From: Acidobacteriota bacterium
GTDB taxonomy: Bacteria; Acidobacteriota; UBA6911
DNA length: 44,035 bases
Assembly: GCA_016933615.1 (NCBI GenBank)
Contig: JAFGAO010000227.1
Coordinates: forward strand, 1 to 44,035
Direction of reading: 5' to 3'
Both the position numbers and the translations under genes were made by a program. Under the pieces are notes generated by a model. It was given only the letters and a program-made list of their open reading frames with translations. It was not told where the DNA came from and ran no database searches. This document shows positions 34,456 through 44,035 of the stretch, in pieces. Position 1 is the stretch's first letter, and every line of letters begins with the position of its first letter.

Positions 34456-36234
34456 ATGGCATTGTATCCGGATAGCGTATTGGATGAGGTGAGAAATTCC
34501 GTCAATATCGTGTCCCTGGTATCCGAGTACGTCGCCCTTAGAAAACGGGGCCGCAATCACGTGGCGCGGTGCCCGTTTCACAACGAGAAGACCCCCTCAT
34601 TCAACGTCAACGAAGAAAAACAGATTTTCATGTGTTTCGGCTGCGGCCTGGGCGGGGATATTTTTAAATTTATCATGCAGATTGAAAATCTCACCTTTCC
34701 CGAGGCCGTCCGGTTCATAGCCGAACGCCGGGGGATCGCCCTGCCGGAATTTTCCGCCGCGTCCGTGGAAACCACAGGCGCCCGCGCCAAGGATCTTCGT
34801 GAAATCATGGATGCGGCAGCGGGTTTCTATCACCATGCCCTTGTGGATCATGCGGATGGGCGGCCCGCCCTGAAATACCTGCGTGGGAGAGGAATAGAGG
34901 CGGGGACGATTGAACTATTCCGCATGGGATTCTCGCCGGCGGGAGGGGGCGGCCTGATTGAGTTCATGAAGGGCAAAGGATACAGCCTCGAGTCCCTGCT
35001 CGAGTGCGGGCTGGTAAAAAGGTCTGAAGACGGGGGCCGATTCTACGATGCGTTTCGTGAAAGGGTCATGTTCCCCATAACCGATGTTCAGGGCAGGGTC
35101 ATTGCTTTTGGAGGCCGCGCCATGGGGGATCGGCCGCCGAAGTATTTGAATTCCCCCGAAACCAAACTTTATAATAAAAGCCGTAACCTTTTCGGAATCA
35201 GCTTTTCAAAGCAAGCGATCCAGGAAAAGGATCATGCCGTTCTGGTTGAAGGCTATATGGATTTCATAATCCCTTTCCAGCATGGCGTGAAAAACCTGGT
35301 TGCATCGCTGGGGACCAGTCTGACGGCGCAGCAGGTGGAGCTGCTGGGCCGCTATACACGGAATGTGGTCGTCAGCTATGACCCGGATTCCGCAGGACTC
35401 GCGGCGACGCAACGTTCATTGGACCTGTTTTTGGAAGGGGATTTCCGGGTAAAGGTGCTGGAGCTTCCCGACAACCGGGATCCTGATGAATATGTGCGGA
35501 CCGCCGGGCCGCAATCCTATCAGGACAGGATAAAACAGGCAGCCCCTTACTTGGATTTTGTTCTCGATTGCGCGATCAAAAGCCAAGGATCCCCTGACGA
35601 TCCCAAGAAAAAGGTCCAGGTTATCAACGCCATCCTGCCCTACCTGGCCCGCCTGCCCAACGCCGTGGAACGGTCGGAGTATGTGTTTCAATTCGCCCGG
35701 AAACTGGCAATAGAAGACCAACAGCTGCTGGCCGAAACAAAGAAGGCCGCGCGCCAGAAAAAAACACACCTGGAACCGGCCTCCGTCGCGTCTTCCCAAA
35801 CAATGAAGTTTGCCGAAAAAAGGCTGCTCCAGCTGCTCCTGGGAGATGCCGGACTGCAGCGCGAAATCATTCCATTATGTTCAAAGCAGGACTTTGAAGG
35901 GCTGGTATCCGAGAAAATTTTTTCTATACTATTAGAGGAGTGCAGGGATAACGGGCCTGTTGCCTATGAAGGTCTCCACCGCCGGCTGGCAGGGGGAAAC
36001 GAACAGGCATTGCTGGCACAGCTGCAGCTCGAGGAGGTCCCCGAAGATGCCTCGAGAGATACGGCAGAGAGTTTTTTAAATGCGTTACGGACCATGAGAC
36101 TGGCCTTCTATAGACAGAAAATCCAGACGAAGATTGCTGAAGCCGCCGAGCGGAACGACGAGGAACTGCTCAATCAATTGATGGAACAGCGCGTCAGAGT
36201 GGATCGCGAATTAGTCAGTCTGTCCAGAAAATAG
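34456..36234 (+). CDS. dnaG: DNA primase
   Basis: Synthesises RNA primers at the replication fork. Seen: an N-terminal CHC2 zinc-binding domain with C39-x2-H42 and C60-x2-C63 (RCPFHNEKTPSF, FMCFGCGLGGDIF), the catalytic core with YLRGRGIEAGTIELFRMGFSP and DAFRERVMFPITDVQGRVI, the TOPRIM acidic residues in LVEGYMDFI and VVSYDPDSAGLAA, then a C-terminal region of about 160 residues that should bind the DnaB helicase. Length 592 is normal. It sits directly before rpoD, the core of the classical primase-sigma operon; rpsU is not present. Confidence 0.96.
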   Translation: MALYPDSVLDEVRNSVNIVSLVSEYVALRKRGRNHVARCPFHNEKTPSFNVNEEKQIFMCFGCGLGGDIFKFIMQIENLTFPEAVRFIAERRGIALPEFSAASVETTGARAKDLREIMDAAAGFYHHALVDHADGRPALKYLRGRGIEAGTIELFRMGFSPAGGGGLIEFMKGKGYSLESLLECGLVKRSEDGGRFYDAFRERVMFPITDVQGRVIAFGGRAMGDRPPKYLNSPETKLYNKSRNLFGISFSKQAIQEKDHAVLVEGYMDFIIPFQHGVKNLVASLGTSLTAQQVELLGRYTRNVVVSYDPDSAGLAATQRSLDLFLEGDFRVKVLELPDNRDPDEYVRTAGPQSYQDRIKQAAPYLDFVLDCAIKSQGSPDDPKKKVQVINAILPYLARLPNAVERSEYVFQFARKLAIEDQQLLAETKKAARQKKTHLEPASVASSQTMKFAEKRLLQLLLGDAGLQREIIPLCSKQDFEGLVSEKIFSILLEECRDNGPVAYEGLHRRLAGGNEQALLAQLQLEEVPEDASRDTAESFLNALRTMRLAFYRQKIQTKIAEAAERNDEELLNQLMEQRVRVDRELVSLSRK

Positions 36235-36343
36235 ACCGGATTTTCAAGCGGCGCCAGAGGTCTTGGATAAGCCGCCTCGAATGACGCGATGCGGAAGAAC
36301 GCGTATGAGAGATCCCGGGTAGCAGTGAAAGGAGACAACCGTT

Positions 36344-38038
36344 TTGTCTATTGAAGAAAAGTACGAAGAAGTCAAAGAACTGATCCTGATGGGAAAAGAG
36401 AGAGGATACCTGCTTTATGACGAGGTCAACGATCTCTTGCCTGAAGGAATCTGCTCTTCCGACGAACTGGACAGAATTTTTTCGCTTTTCGGCTCTGCAG
36501 GGATAGAGGTTATAGATTCCGAGCAGAAATTTCAGGACGACGGCAAGCGGGAAAGCAAAAGGGACGAAAGCTCCGGCGATGAAAGCGAATTCGATATCAG
36601 TGCCCTCAATTTGGATAAAACGAACGATCCCGTCCGGCTTTACCTTCGCGAAATGGGAACCGTTCCTCTTCTTAGCCGGGAAGGGGAAGTGGAGATCGCC
36701 AAGCGCGTGGAACACGGACAAAGGGTCATTTTGAAAGCCCTCTCCCGTTCCCCTCTGGTCGTGAGTGAAATTCTCAATATCGGCGACCAGCTGAAGAAGA
36801 ACCAGATTTCAATTCGCGATGTTGTTTCATTCAACGACGATGAAGCGACCGAAGAGAGCCTGGAAGAGAAAACCGCTTCGGTTATTTCGGTGATTGAAAG
36901 CATCCGGAAGCATGAGCGGGCGGCGCACAGGGTCCGTTTGAAAATGAAAAGCTGCCGCAAGGGTTCGCGGGTATACAAGAAGCATCTGTCCATGCTGGCG
37001 CGGTACCGGATTCCGATTGCATGGAAAGTCCGTGCGCTTGAGCTGAACAACCTGCAGCACGAAAGACTGGTGGGAATTATTAAGGAGACCGTGGACCAGG
37101 TGGTAACCTGCGAGCGCGAGTTCAACAAACTCAACAGGAGCCTGGAAAATCCGCGCAAGAAAGATGATCCCAGGAGCATCAAAAAAAGGGTCCGGGAGAT
37201 AAAGCTCGCACTGAAAAAGATTGAAGAGGAAGCGTTCGCAGGCGCGCCCGAACTGAAACGGACGCTGGCGACCATACGCTCCGGTGAACTGGAAGCGGAT
37301 ATCGCAAAAAAAGAACTGGTCGAAGCGAACCTTCGCCTTGTTGTGTCCATTGCCAAGAAATACACCAATCGGGGACTCCAGTTCCTGGACCTGATCCAGG
37401 AAGGAAATATCGGGCTGATGAAGGCCGTCGACAAATTCGAATATCGGCGCGGCTACAAGTTCTCGACTTACGCCACGTGGTGGATCCGGCAAGCCATCAC
37501 GCGCGCGATCGCGGACCAGGCCAGGACAATACGGATTCCCGTCCACATGATCGAAACGATCAATAAGCTCATCCGCACCTCGCGAAGCCTGGTTCAGGAA
37601 TACGGCAGGGAGCCCACAAGCGACGAAATTGCAAAGAAAATGGAGTTTCCCGTCAGCAAAGTCCGTAAAATCCTTAAAATCGCCCAGGAGCCTATCAGCC
37701 TGGAAACGCCCATCGGGGAGGAGGAAGACAGCCATCTGGGCGATTTCATTGAAGACCGGGGCGTCGTGTCTCCCGCCGAGGCCGTCATCAATATCAACCT
37801 GAAAGAGCAGACGGACTCGGTCCTTAAGACTCTGACGCCGCGCGAGGAGCAGGTCATAAAAATGCGTTTTGGCCTGGGAGACGGCAGCGAGCACACGCTC
37901 GAAGAAGTCGGGCAGCGCTTTTCCGTGACGCGCGAACGCATTCGCCAGATAGAGGCAAAGGCTCTCCGGAAATTGCGGCATCCCTCGCGCAGCCGCATGC
38001 TGATGGCATTTCTGGAAGGCTCGTCGTTTCAGGAATAG
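36344..38038 (+). CDS. rpoD: RNA polymerase primary sigma factor RpoD (sigma-70)
   Basis: The main vegetative sigma factor. Seen: region 1.1 (about 1-55, [20 protein letters not shown]), region 1.2 ([21 protein letters not shown]), a non-conserved acidic/basic insert (about 150-320), regions 2.1-2.4 ([56 protein letters not shown]), region 3, and region 4.2 with the [23 protein letters not shown]. Length 564 is ordinary. The TTG start follows AGGAGA with 8 bases between, and no other start fits. It follows dnaG by 109 bases. Confidence 0.97.
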   Translation: MSIEEKYEEVKELILMGKERGYLLYDEVNDLLPEGICSSDELDRIFSLFGSAGIEVIDSEQKFQDDGKRESKRDESSGDESEFDISALNLDKTNDPVRLYLREMGTVPLLSREGEVEIAKRVEHGQRVILKALSRSPLVVSEILNIGDQLKKNQISIRDVVSFNDDEATEESLEEKTASVISVIESIRKHERAAHRVRLKMKSCRKGSRVYKKHLSMLARYRIPIAWKVRALELNNLQHERLVGIIKETVDQVVTCEREFNKLNRSLENPRKKDDPRSIKKRVREIKLALKKIEEEAFAGAPELKRTLATIRSGELEADIAKKELVEANLRLVVSIAKKYTNRGLQFLDLIQEGNIGLMKAVDKFEYRRGYKFSTYATWWIRQAITRAIADQARTIRIPVHMIETINKLIRTSRSLVQEYGREPTSDEIAKKMEFPVSKVRKILKIAQEPISLETPIGEEEDSHLGDFIEDRGVVSPAEAVININLKEQTDSVLKTLTPREEQVIKMRFGLGDGSEHTLEEVGQRFSVTRERIRQIEAKALRKLRHPSRSRMLMAFLEGSSFQE

Positions 38039-38119
38039 CCTGTGGATTCCCGTGGGCAAACCTTGTGTTTGACCTTTTACCGGCATTGAAGAACTCAACT
38101 CGAACAGATCGGATACCCT

Positions 38120-41110
38120 GTGGCATTTCGCATTGAGATCGGCCTGAAGCGCGGAGTCAAAGATGCACGAGGCCGGACTGCCGTTGACAAGGCGCGAAGA
38201 TATTTCGGCCTGCCTTTAAAATCCTGCCGGACCCGCGATGTTTACAAAGTCGACGTTCCGTTGTCTTCCGGAGAAATACGAAAAGTCCTGAAGGCCTTTA
38301 CGGATCCCGTGATTGCCCGTTCTGCCCAGGGGCGCTTGCACGCCCCCGCTTTTGAATGGATGGTCGAGGTGGGTTTCAAGCCGGGCGTGACCGACAATGT
38401 CGGGTCGACGGCGCGCGCCGTCGTTCAGGATCTTGTCCATCGTCCGCTGCCGGTAGGTCAAACCGTGTACACCTCCATCCAGTACTTCTTCCGGGGCGGG
38501 AATTTAACCCGGGAAGATGTCCTGCGCCTGTCGCGCGACCTTCTGGCGAATTCACTGATCCATACAATCCGGGTATTTACGCCGGACGAGTGGCGGTCGT
38601 CTCCTGTGGACGAAAGCGTGCCGGCAATCCTTGAAAAAGCGGATATCCGGGTCGGCACCTACGATCTCACCGGTCCGGATTCCGAACTCATGAGAATCAG
38701 CAGCGAAGGCATCCTGTCCCTGAGTCTGGAAGAGATGCGGGCGATCCGCGAATACTTCGCCTCCGAAGCCGTCAGAAGGAAGCGGGTTTCGCTCGGCCTG
38801 CCGGAGCAGCCGACGGACGTCGAGCTGGAGTGCATCGCGCAGACCTGGTCCGAACACTGCAAGCACAAGATATTTGCGGCACGGGTTCATTATGTCGACG
38901 AATCAGGCTACGAAGAGTGGATCGACTCGCTTTTTAAAACCTACATCCGGGGCGCCACGGAAAAGATAGGCGAGGAGATCGACTGGCTGGTTTCCGTTTT
39001 CAGCGACAACGCCGGGATCATCCGGTTCAATGACCGTTACGATATTTCCTATAAAGTCGAAACGCACAACTCCCCGTCCGCCCTGGATCCCTACGGCGGA
39101 GCCATAACCGGTATAGTCGGCGTCAACCGCGATCCCATGGGTACCGGCATGGGCTGCGAGATGGTGTGCAATGTCTGGGGCTATTGCCTGGGATCCCCCT
39201 TTTATGAAGGGGACCTTCCCGAGGGATTGATGCATCCCCGGCGGATTCGCGACGGCGTGCACCAGGGCGTCATCGACGGCGGCAACCAGAGCGGGGTTCC
39301 CTGGATGAGGGGTTTCGAGCGATTCGATGAACGCTATATAGGAAAACCGCTGGTCTACTGCGGGACCGTCGGTCGCATCCCGAGGCAGCTGCAGGGCCGC
39401 CCGTCGGGACGCAAGGAAATCCTGCCTGGAGACGCCATCGTGATGTGCGGGGGGCGCATCGGCAAGGACGGCATACACGGCGCCACGTTTTCCTCGGAGG
39501 AGCTGCGCAAGGAATCCCCCGCTCAGGCGGTACAGATCGGGGATCCCGTCACGCAGCGCAAAATGTATGAATTCCTCATCGAGGCCCGCGACCGGGGCCT
39601 CTATCGCGCGATAACGGACAACGGGGCCGGCGGTCTGAGCTCCTCGGTCGGGGAGCTCGGCCGTTTGAGCGGCGGCGCGGAACTGGATCTCGCCAAAGCG
39701 CCGCTCAAGTACGAAGGGCTGCAACCCTGGGAGATCCTGCTTTCGGAGGCGCAGGAACGCATGTCGCTGGCCGTACCCCCGGACAAGTTGGAGGAACTTC
39801 TGGCTCTGGCCGCGCGCAGGGAAGTCGAGGCAACCGCACTCGGATCGTTCACAGACAGCGGCGCCTTCACCGTGCGTTACGGATCGGCGGTCGTGGCCCA
39901 TATCGATCTGAATTTCCTGCACGAGGGGGTGCCCCGCATGCAGCTGGAGGCGCGCTGGCAGCCGCCGCGGGTCGCGCCCCCGCAGAAGCCCCGGACGGGA
40001 TTGCGCAACCGCAAACTGGCATCGCTGCTGGGCGGCCTCAATGTCTGTTCCCGGGAGTTCAAGTCCAGGCAGTACGACGGGGAAGTCAAAGGGCTGAGCG
40101 TGGTGAAGCCGTTTGTCGGGATTCACGGCGATGTGCCGAGCGACGCGACCGTCATGCGGGTCGAGCACGGGTGCAACGCCGGCATCATCCTGGCGGAGGG
40201 AATCAATCCGTTCTTTTCCGACCTGGACACGTACCACATGATGGCGGCCGTCATCGATGAATCCGTGCGCCGCGTGATCAGCGCCGGCGGGAAGCTCGGA
40301 AAGATCGCGGGACTGGACAACTTCTGCTGGCCCGATCCTGTCTTTTCGGAAAAGACTCCGGACGGGCACTACAAAATGGCCCAGCTGGTGCGGGCCAACA
40401 AGGCCTTGTACGATGTGGCCACCGCCTACAGGCTGCCCCCGATTTCGGGGAAAGACAGCATGAAGAACGATTCGGTCCGCGGCAACCGCAAGATTTCCAT
40501 CCCGCCCACGGTTCTTTTTTCGGTCGTCGGGATCCTGGACGACGTGCGGCGGGCCGTCACCATGCACTTCAAGGAGCCGGGCGATCTGATTTATGTCGTG
40601 GGCGTCACCAAAGAAGAGCTCGGAGGTTCGGAATACCATCGCATGCTGGCGCGGGAACAGGGAACCCCCGGTTCCTGCGGGGGGCAGGTGCCGAAGCTCG
40701 ACATCCAGACGGCCCTGGCGATTTACCGGGCGATGGGCGAAGCTTCCGAAAACGGAATCCTGTGTTCCTCCCATACACCGACGCTGGGCGGGCTGGCGGC
40801 GGCGCTGGCTATGGCCGCAATCGGCGGCGATCTCGGAGCGGAAATAGACCTGTCGGCCCTGAACTGTGAAGGGACATTGGACGATGACGCTAAGCTCTTT
40901 TCAGAATCCAACAGCCGGTTCGTGATTACCTGCCCTCCGGAAAGGGAATCGGATTTGGAATCCGTTCTTCGCGATGTCCCTTTTTCCAGGGTCGGAACGG
41001 TTTTGAGGGAAAAGAACCTTTCCATACGCCGAGCCGGCGGGAATAAGGTCGTGGATGTGAATATCGAGACGCTGCGCCGATCATTCAAAGGAACGCTTTA
41101 TGGCATCTGA
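38120..41110 (+). CDS. purL: Phosphoribosylformylglycinamidine synthase with tandem PurS-like domains fused to PurL
   Basis: Fourth step of purine synthesis (FGAR to FGAM, using ATP and ammonia). Seen: two consecutive PurS-like units at about 3-75 (FRIEIGLKRGVKDARGRTAV) and 79-155 (WMVEVGFKPGVTDNVGSTAR), each with the PurS start pattern, then the PurL synthase: catalytic His in TWSEHCKHK (244-250), VETHNSPSALDPYGGAITG, GGNQSGVPW, GRIGKDGIHGATFSSEE, ITDNGAGGLSSSVGELG and SGKDSMKND. Known: in Bacillus PurS, PurL and PurQ are separate; in E. coli one chain holds all. This chain carries PurS twice and lacks the glutaminase, which is the next gene. GTG start. Length 996. Confidence 0.94.
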   Translation: MAFRIEIGLKRGVKDARGRTAVDKARRYFGLPLKSCRTRDVYKVDVPLSSGEIRKVLKAFTDPVIARSAQGRLHAPAFEWMVEVGFKPGVTDNVGSTARAVVQDLVHRPLPVGQTVYTSIQYFFRGGNLTREDVLRLSRDLLANSLIHTIRVFTPDEWRSSPVDESVPAILEKADIRVGTYDLTGPDSELMRISSEGILSLSLEEMRAIREYFASEAVRRKRVSLGLPEQPTDVELECIAQTWSEHCKHKIFAARVHYVDESGYEEWIDSLFKTYIRGATEKIGEEIDWLVSVFSDNAGIIRFNDRYDISYKVETHNSPSALDPYGGAITGIVGVNRDPMGTGMGCEMVCNVWGYCLGSPFYEGDLPEGLMHPRRIRDGVHQGVIDGGNQSGVPWMRGFERFDERYIGKPLVYCGTVGRIPRQLQGRPSGRKEILPGDAIVMCGGRIGKDGIHGATFSSEELRKESPAQAVQIGDPVTQRKMYEFLIEARDRGLYRAITDNGAGGLSSSVGELGRLSGGAELDLAKAPLKYEGLQPWEILLSEAQERMSLAVPPDKLEELLALAARREVEATALGSFTDSGAFTVRYGSAVVAHIDLNFLHEGVPRMQLEARWQPPRVAPPQKPRTGLRNRKLASLLGGLNVCSREFKSRQYDGEVKGLSVVKPFVGIHGDVPSDATVMRVEHGCNAGIILAEGINPFFSDLDTYHMMAAVIDESVRRVISAGGKLGKIAGLDNFCWPDPVFSEKTPDGHYKMAQLVRANKALYDVATAYRLPPISGKDSMKNDSVRGNRKISIPPTVLFSVVGILDDVRRAVTMHFKEPGDLIYVVGVTKEELGGSEYHRMLAREQGTPGSCGGQVPKLDIQTALAIYRAMGEASENGILCSSHTPTLGGLAAALAMAAIGGDLGAEIDLSALNCEGTLDDDAKLFSESNSRFVITCPPERESDLESVLRDVPFSRVGTVLREKNLSIRRAGGNKVVDVNIETLRRSFKGTLYGI

Positions 41111-41906
41111 CATACCGGTACTGATCATTACCGGCTACGGATTGAATTGCGAGGATGAATCCCGGTATGCCTGGCAGTTGGCCGGAGCGGATCCCCGGCT
41201 GGTGCATTTCAACGACCTGCTCGAGAATCCGGCGCTCCTGCATGATTTTGCCGCGCTCATGTTTATCGGCGGATTTTCCTACGGCGACCACATGACCTCG
41301 GGGCATGTGTTCGCGCTGCGCGCCAGAAATCGCATGAGCCGGGACCTGGAATCATTCATCGGCCAGGGCAAGCTGATCCTGGGCATCTGCAACGGCTTCC
41401 AGATCATGGTCAAGCTCGGCCTGCTGCCGGGCCTCGACGGCGAATACTTTACACAGAAACTGTCCATCATGCAGAATGACTGCGGATCCTTCCAGAACCG
41501 GTGGGTGCCGCTCCGGTTCGAAGCCGGCTCTCCCTGCGTGTTTACCAAGGGGCTGCAGCCGTTTCCGCTATCCGTCCGTCACGGGGAAGGCAAGGTGTTC
41601 ACCCTGGACGGGAAACTGCTCGACCGGCTGGAATCCTGCGGCTGCATCCCCTGCCGCTACGCGGATCCCGTCACGAATCAGCCTACCCAGATATTTCCGC
41701 ACAATCCCAACGGATCCCTGAAAGCCATCGCCGGGTTGTGCGATCCCACGGGGCGGATTTTCGGCATGATGCCCCACCCGGAGGCCTACCTCTACCCGGA
41801 AAGCCATCCTCAGTGGGAAATCCAGAAACGCAACGGCGCTCTGCCGGAGCAGGGCCTGGGTTTGTCTCTTTTCCGCAATGCCGTGGATCACCTGAAGCGG
41901 TCCTGA
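41100..41906 (+). CDS. purQ: Phosphoribosylformylglycinamidine synthase glutaminase subunit (PurQ)
   Basis: A class I glutamine amidotransferase supplying ammonia to PurL. Seen: IITGYGLNCEDESRYAW, GGFSYGDHMTSG, nucleophile Cys97 in LILGICNGFQIM, and the His226/Glu228 pair in GMMPHPEAYLYPESH, completing the triad. At 268 residues it is longer than Bacillus PurQ (about 227) and resembles the C-terminal domain of the large single-chain enzyme, including FQNRWVPLRF. Its start codon lies inside the end of purL (11-base overlap), so translation is probably coupled and the subunits are made in near-equal amounts. It ends 8 bases before the convergent lipoprotein gene. Confidence 0.94.
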   Translation: MASDIPVLIITGYGLNCEDESRYAWQLAGADPRLVHFNDLLENPALLHDFAALMFIGGFSYGDHMTSGHVFALRARNRMSRDLESFIGQGKLILGICNGFQIMVKLGLLPGLDGEYFTQKLSIMQNDCGSFQNRWVPLRFEAGSPCVFTKGLQPFPLSVRHGEGKVFTLDGKLLDRLESCGCIPCRYADPVTNQPTQIFPHNPNGSLKAIAGLCDPTGRIFGMMPHPEAYLYPESHPQWEIQKRNGALPEQGLGLSLFRNAVDHLKRS

Positions 41907-41914
41907 GTGCCATC

Positions 41915-43714
41915 TTAATACATATAGACGGCGCCGCTGAGGGGGGTGGATTTGTCGTCGGCGTCTCCTCCGATGCCGGTTGCGCCCCCGTCCTCGTCGG
42001 GCGATCCCGCCGCGAGCGTCAATCCGTCCCGGGAAAGATCCACCGAATACCCGAAGCAGTCGAAATCTTCCGTGTTGGAAGCTTTGATGTAACTGTAGGG
42101 CGTAAAGAAATCCGTGAACCGGAACAGAAGGTAGACCGCCCCGCTGTCCTCCGCCGAGTTGTCGGATTCGTTCCCTTCGAGGCCGACGGACCCGCCGTCC
42201 TCGAGACTTGCCCCCACCGCCAGGGAATAACCGTCTCCGGAAAGGGAGACCGCGCCGCCGAACTCATCCGCTTCGTCCGGATCGAATGCCTTGATGTAGT
42301 CCGCTTGGGTCCAGGTGCCGCCAAAATCCTCGAAAACGTAGACGGCCCCGCTGTCGGATAAGGAGTTGCTGTCCTGATCCTGGCCGTTGCCGTCTTCCCC
42401 GGGTGCTCCAACGATCAGGATCGATCCGTCGCCGGAAATGGAAACCGAAGTCCCGAACCAATCCTGCGCTTCGGCGTTGGAGGCTTTAAGAAACGCCTGC
42501 GGGTTCCAGGAATATCCGGACCGGGTGAAAACGGTGACCGCCCCGCTGTCTGGAGCCGAGTTGTCGTACGGGCCGGTATCGGCGCTGTCCTCGCCGGGAC
42601 AGCCCGCTGCGAGGGCGTTCCCGTCCTCGGAGAGCGCCAGGGAGCCGCCGAAACCGTCAAAGTCGTCCACAACGGCTGCTTTCAGATAGGCCTGCCGGTA
42701 CCAGCCGAGGGAGTCCCTTTCGAATATGTAAACGGCGCCGCTGTCTGTAATGGAGTCGTCATCCGGATCACCGTCGCTGTCTTCTCCCGGCGCCGAGGCA
42801 ACGATCGTAAAGCCTTCATCGGACATCGCCAGCGCCCAGCCGAATAGATCGTCTTCTCCGGGATTATTGGCCTTTGCGTAGTATTCCGGATCCCATGCGC
42901 TCCCCGTGCGGGTATAGATGTAGGCGGCGCCGCTGTTGGGGATCGAATTATCGGATTCTCCGTTGATAAGGTTCCCGTCTTCGCCCGCCGCCGCCACCGC
43001 CAGCGTGCCGCCGTCATAGGAGATTGCAACCGCACCCCCGAATTCATCCGCCGCCTCCGCGTTCCAGGCTTTGATGTACGCCTGCTGCTCCCACAGGCCG
43101 TCCGCGTAGGCAAATACATATACCGCCCCGCTGTCGAGCGCGTAGTTGTCCGCCTGGCTGCTCGCGTAATCGGGATCGCCCGGATGTTTCACGCCCGTCG
43201 CGCTGCTGCTTTCGAAGGGGGCGCCTACGGCCAGCGTCAGCCCGTCTCCGGAAATAGCCACGGAGAAGCCGAAGCCGTCAATTTCACCGGTGTTCGAGGC
43301 CTTGAAATATCCAACCGCCTCCGCCAGGGATCCCGTGACGGCTGCCTCTCCCATGCTGTCGTAGTAACCTGCGCGCAGGGCCTCGAGGAGGTAGACGGAG
43401 TTGACGTGGTCGGGCAGGGGGACATACAGATCGTAGGATGTCCAGTTTGCCGGTATGTCGGCTACGACTCTGTAGCCGGATTGTCCGTCGATATCCTCCA
43501 GAAGCCGGTACCCGGTTTCATCCGCGATGTCTATCCAGGTGAAACGGAATATATTCACCTGCAGGAGCTCGAGCCGAAGCGTCTGGGGCAGTAGCCCGCC
43601 TCCGGTACCGCCGGTAATCGTATACCGAGTGCAGGAAGAGAGGCTCAAGATCGCGACCAGCAGCGCCAGGCCCCACATTATTCTCAGCATTGCGCATCTA
43701 TTGAACTGCTTCAT
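41915..43714 (-). CDS. Lipoprotein with seven FG-GAP-like repeats (predicted beta-propeller)
   Basis: Seen: a signal sequence with lipobox LSSC (IMWGLALLVAILSLSSC), a linker domain of about 100 residues, then seven repeats of about 55-65 residues, each with a [YF][ILFA]KA lead, a FG..[VL][AS][IL]S.DG pattern, a GAPGED-like Asp-rich loop and SGAVYVF at the end; the last repeat runs to the C terminus. Known: seven such units form integrin-alpha-type propellers, and the Asp-rich loops usually bind calcium. Inferred: a surface adhesin or ligand-binding protein. Start: this ATG has GGAGA upstream; a frame open from 43786 has none. Internal repeats are diverged, not recently duplicated. Confidence 0.88.
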   Translation of the reverse strand: MKQFNRCAMLRIMWGLALLVAILSLSSCTRYTITGGTGGGLLPQTLRLELLQVNIFRFTWIDIADETGYRLLEDIDGQSGYRVVADIPANWTSYDLYVPLPDHVNSVYLLEALRAGYYDSMGEAAVTGSLAEAVGYFKASNTGEIDGFGFSVAISGDGLTLAVGAPFESSSATGVKHPGDPDYASSQADNYALDSGAVYVFAYADGLWEQQAYIKAWNAEAADEFGGAVAISYDGGTLAVAAAGEDGNLINGESDNSIPNSGAAYIYTRTGSAWDPEYYAKANNPGEDDLFGWALAMSDEGFTIVASAPGEDSDGDPDDDSITDSGAVYIFERDSLGWYRQAYLKAAVVDDFDGFGGSLALSEDGNALAAGCPGEDSADTGPYDNSAPDSGAVTVFTRSGYSWNPQAFLKASNAEAQDWFGTSVSISGDGSILIVGAPGEDGNGQDQDSNSLSDSGAVYVFEDFGGTWTQADYIKAFDPDEADEFGGAVSLSGDGYSLAVGASLEDGGSVGLEGNESDNSAEDSGAVYLLFRFTDFFTPYSYIKASNTEDFDCFGYSVDLSRDGLTLAAGSPDEDGGATGIGGDADDKSTPLSGAVYMY

Positions 43715-44035
43715 GATGTCTCCTTCGGTTCCCAGAATAACGTGGCCATGCGATGCATATAGCTTCCGTAAGGCCGTTTTATGCATATACGCGTTTATTA
43801 GATTGGATGCGGCTTCGCGGAATAGTTATCAAAAGGAGTTTTCGGTTCTGCGGATGCTGCCTTTGTGAAGGTCCATATCCTATCAGAAAAAATAATCCGG
43901 TCAGGATGGGATCCTTTATCGCGCAAGAGGGAATGCGGGGCATTTTATCCACTGTGGAATAAGGATTCAACATGGATTGAAAAAAACGGATATACCCCGA
44001 CGCGCGATCTCGTCCGGCGTTGCCGACAGTCGAGC
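43715..44035. other. Right edge, no confident gene
   Basis: Short open frames exist on both strands. One plus-strand frame is open from a GTG at 43865 to the window end (57 codons) and another from a TTG at 43977, but neither has a convincing RBS-start pair or a recognisable domain. AAAAGGAG at 43831-43838 is not followed by a usable in-frame start. Confidence 0.4.

Noticed and set aside
38903-40774. Long minus-strand open frame (about 620 codons) opposite purL
   Set aside because: Antisense shadow of the purL synthase domain; no domain pattern of its own.

Overview
The window is dense, mostly housekeeping bacterial chromosome with one stretch of redox and metabolic accessory genes. The gene set is bacterial: HslVU, RpoD, DnaG, S15-PNPase, XseAB-IspA. 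Exported and lipid-anchored proteins (two Tat-type signals, several lipoboxes, PBP4-type peptidase) indicate a diderm. The tungsten/molybdenum aldehyde:ferredoxin oxidoreductase suggests an anaerobe. The layout (xseA-xseB-ispA, a PurS-PurS-PurL fusion followed by PurQ, dnaG-rpoD) fits Desulfobacterota (former Deltaproteobacteria) or a related uncultured lineage such as Acidobacteriota/Aminicenantia. The lineage is an inference, and there is no rRNA to test it.

Layout. 1-725: AT-richer, no convincing gene. 726-3101 (-): PqqD-M50-HlyD fusion, divergent from a FGE-fold lipoprotein (3365-4192 +). 4278-6785 (-): CCA-adding enzyme then RlmI. 7084-9723 (-): lepB, an exported unknown and a TPR protein. 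9945-10020: tRNA-Val(TAC) with encoded CCA. 10461-17129, accessory redox stretch: cupin (+), glycerol-1-phosphate dehydrogenase (-), a long AOR (+), Tat-type flavodoxin (-), HExxH protein and NTF2-like protein (-). 17300-19619 (+): short promoter/terminator unit, Tat-type cyclophilin of eukaryotic type, folC. 19752-26030 (-): transaldolase, FN3 lipoprotein, HslU, HslV, exported unknown, PBP4-like peptidase. 26400-30481 (+): MobA/MocA-like nucleotidyltransferase, RmlC-like epimerase, xseA, xseB, ispA. 30678-33500 (+): rpsO-pnp. 33627-41906 (+): larB, dnaG, rpoD, purS2L, purQ. 41915-43714 (-): lipoprotein with seven FG-GAP-like blades.

How the genes work together. Most form standard modules: HslV peptidase with its HslU unfoldase; the two exonuclease VII subunits with prenyl diphosphate synthase; S15 with PNPase; primase with the main sigma factor; PurL with its glutaminase PurQ. 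The least ordinary parts are the AOR/G1P dehydrogenase/cupin/exported flavodoxin neighbourhood, the exported cyclophilin that resembles human cyclophilin A, the PqqD-M50-HlyD protein, a probable leaderless hslV promoter, and several strong unassigned hairpins. I saw no CRISPR array, transposase, integrase or phage gene, and no clearly undescribed multi-gene system.
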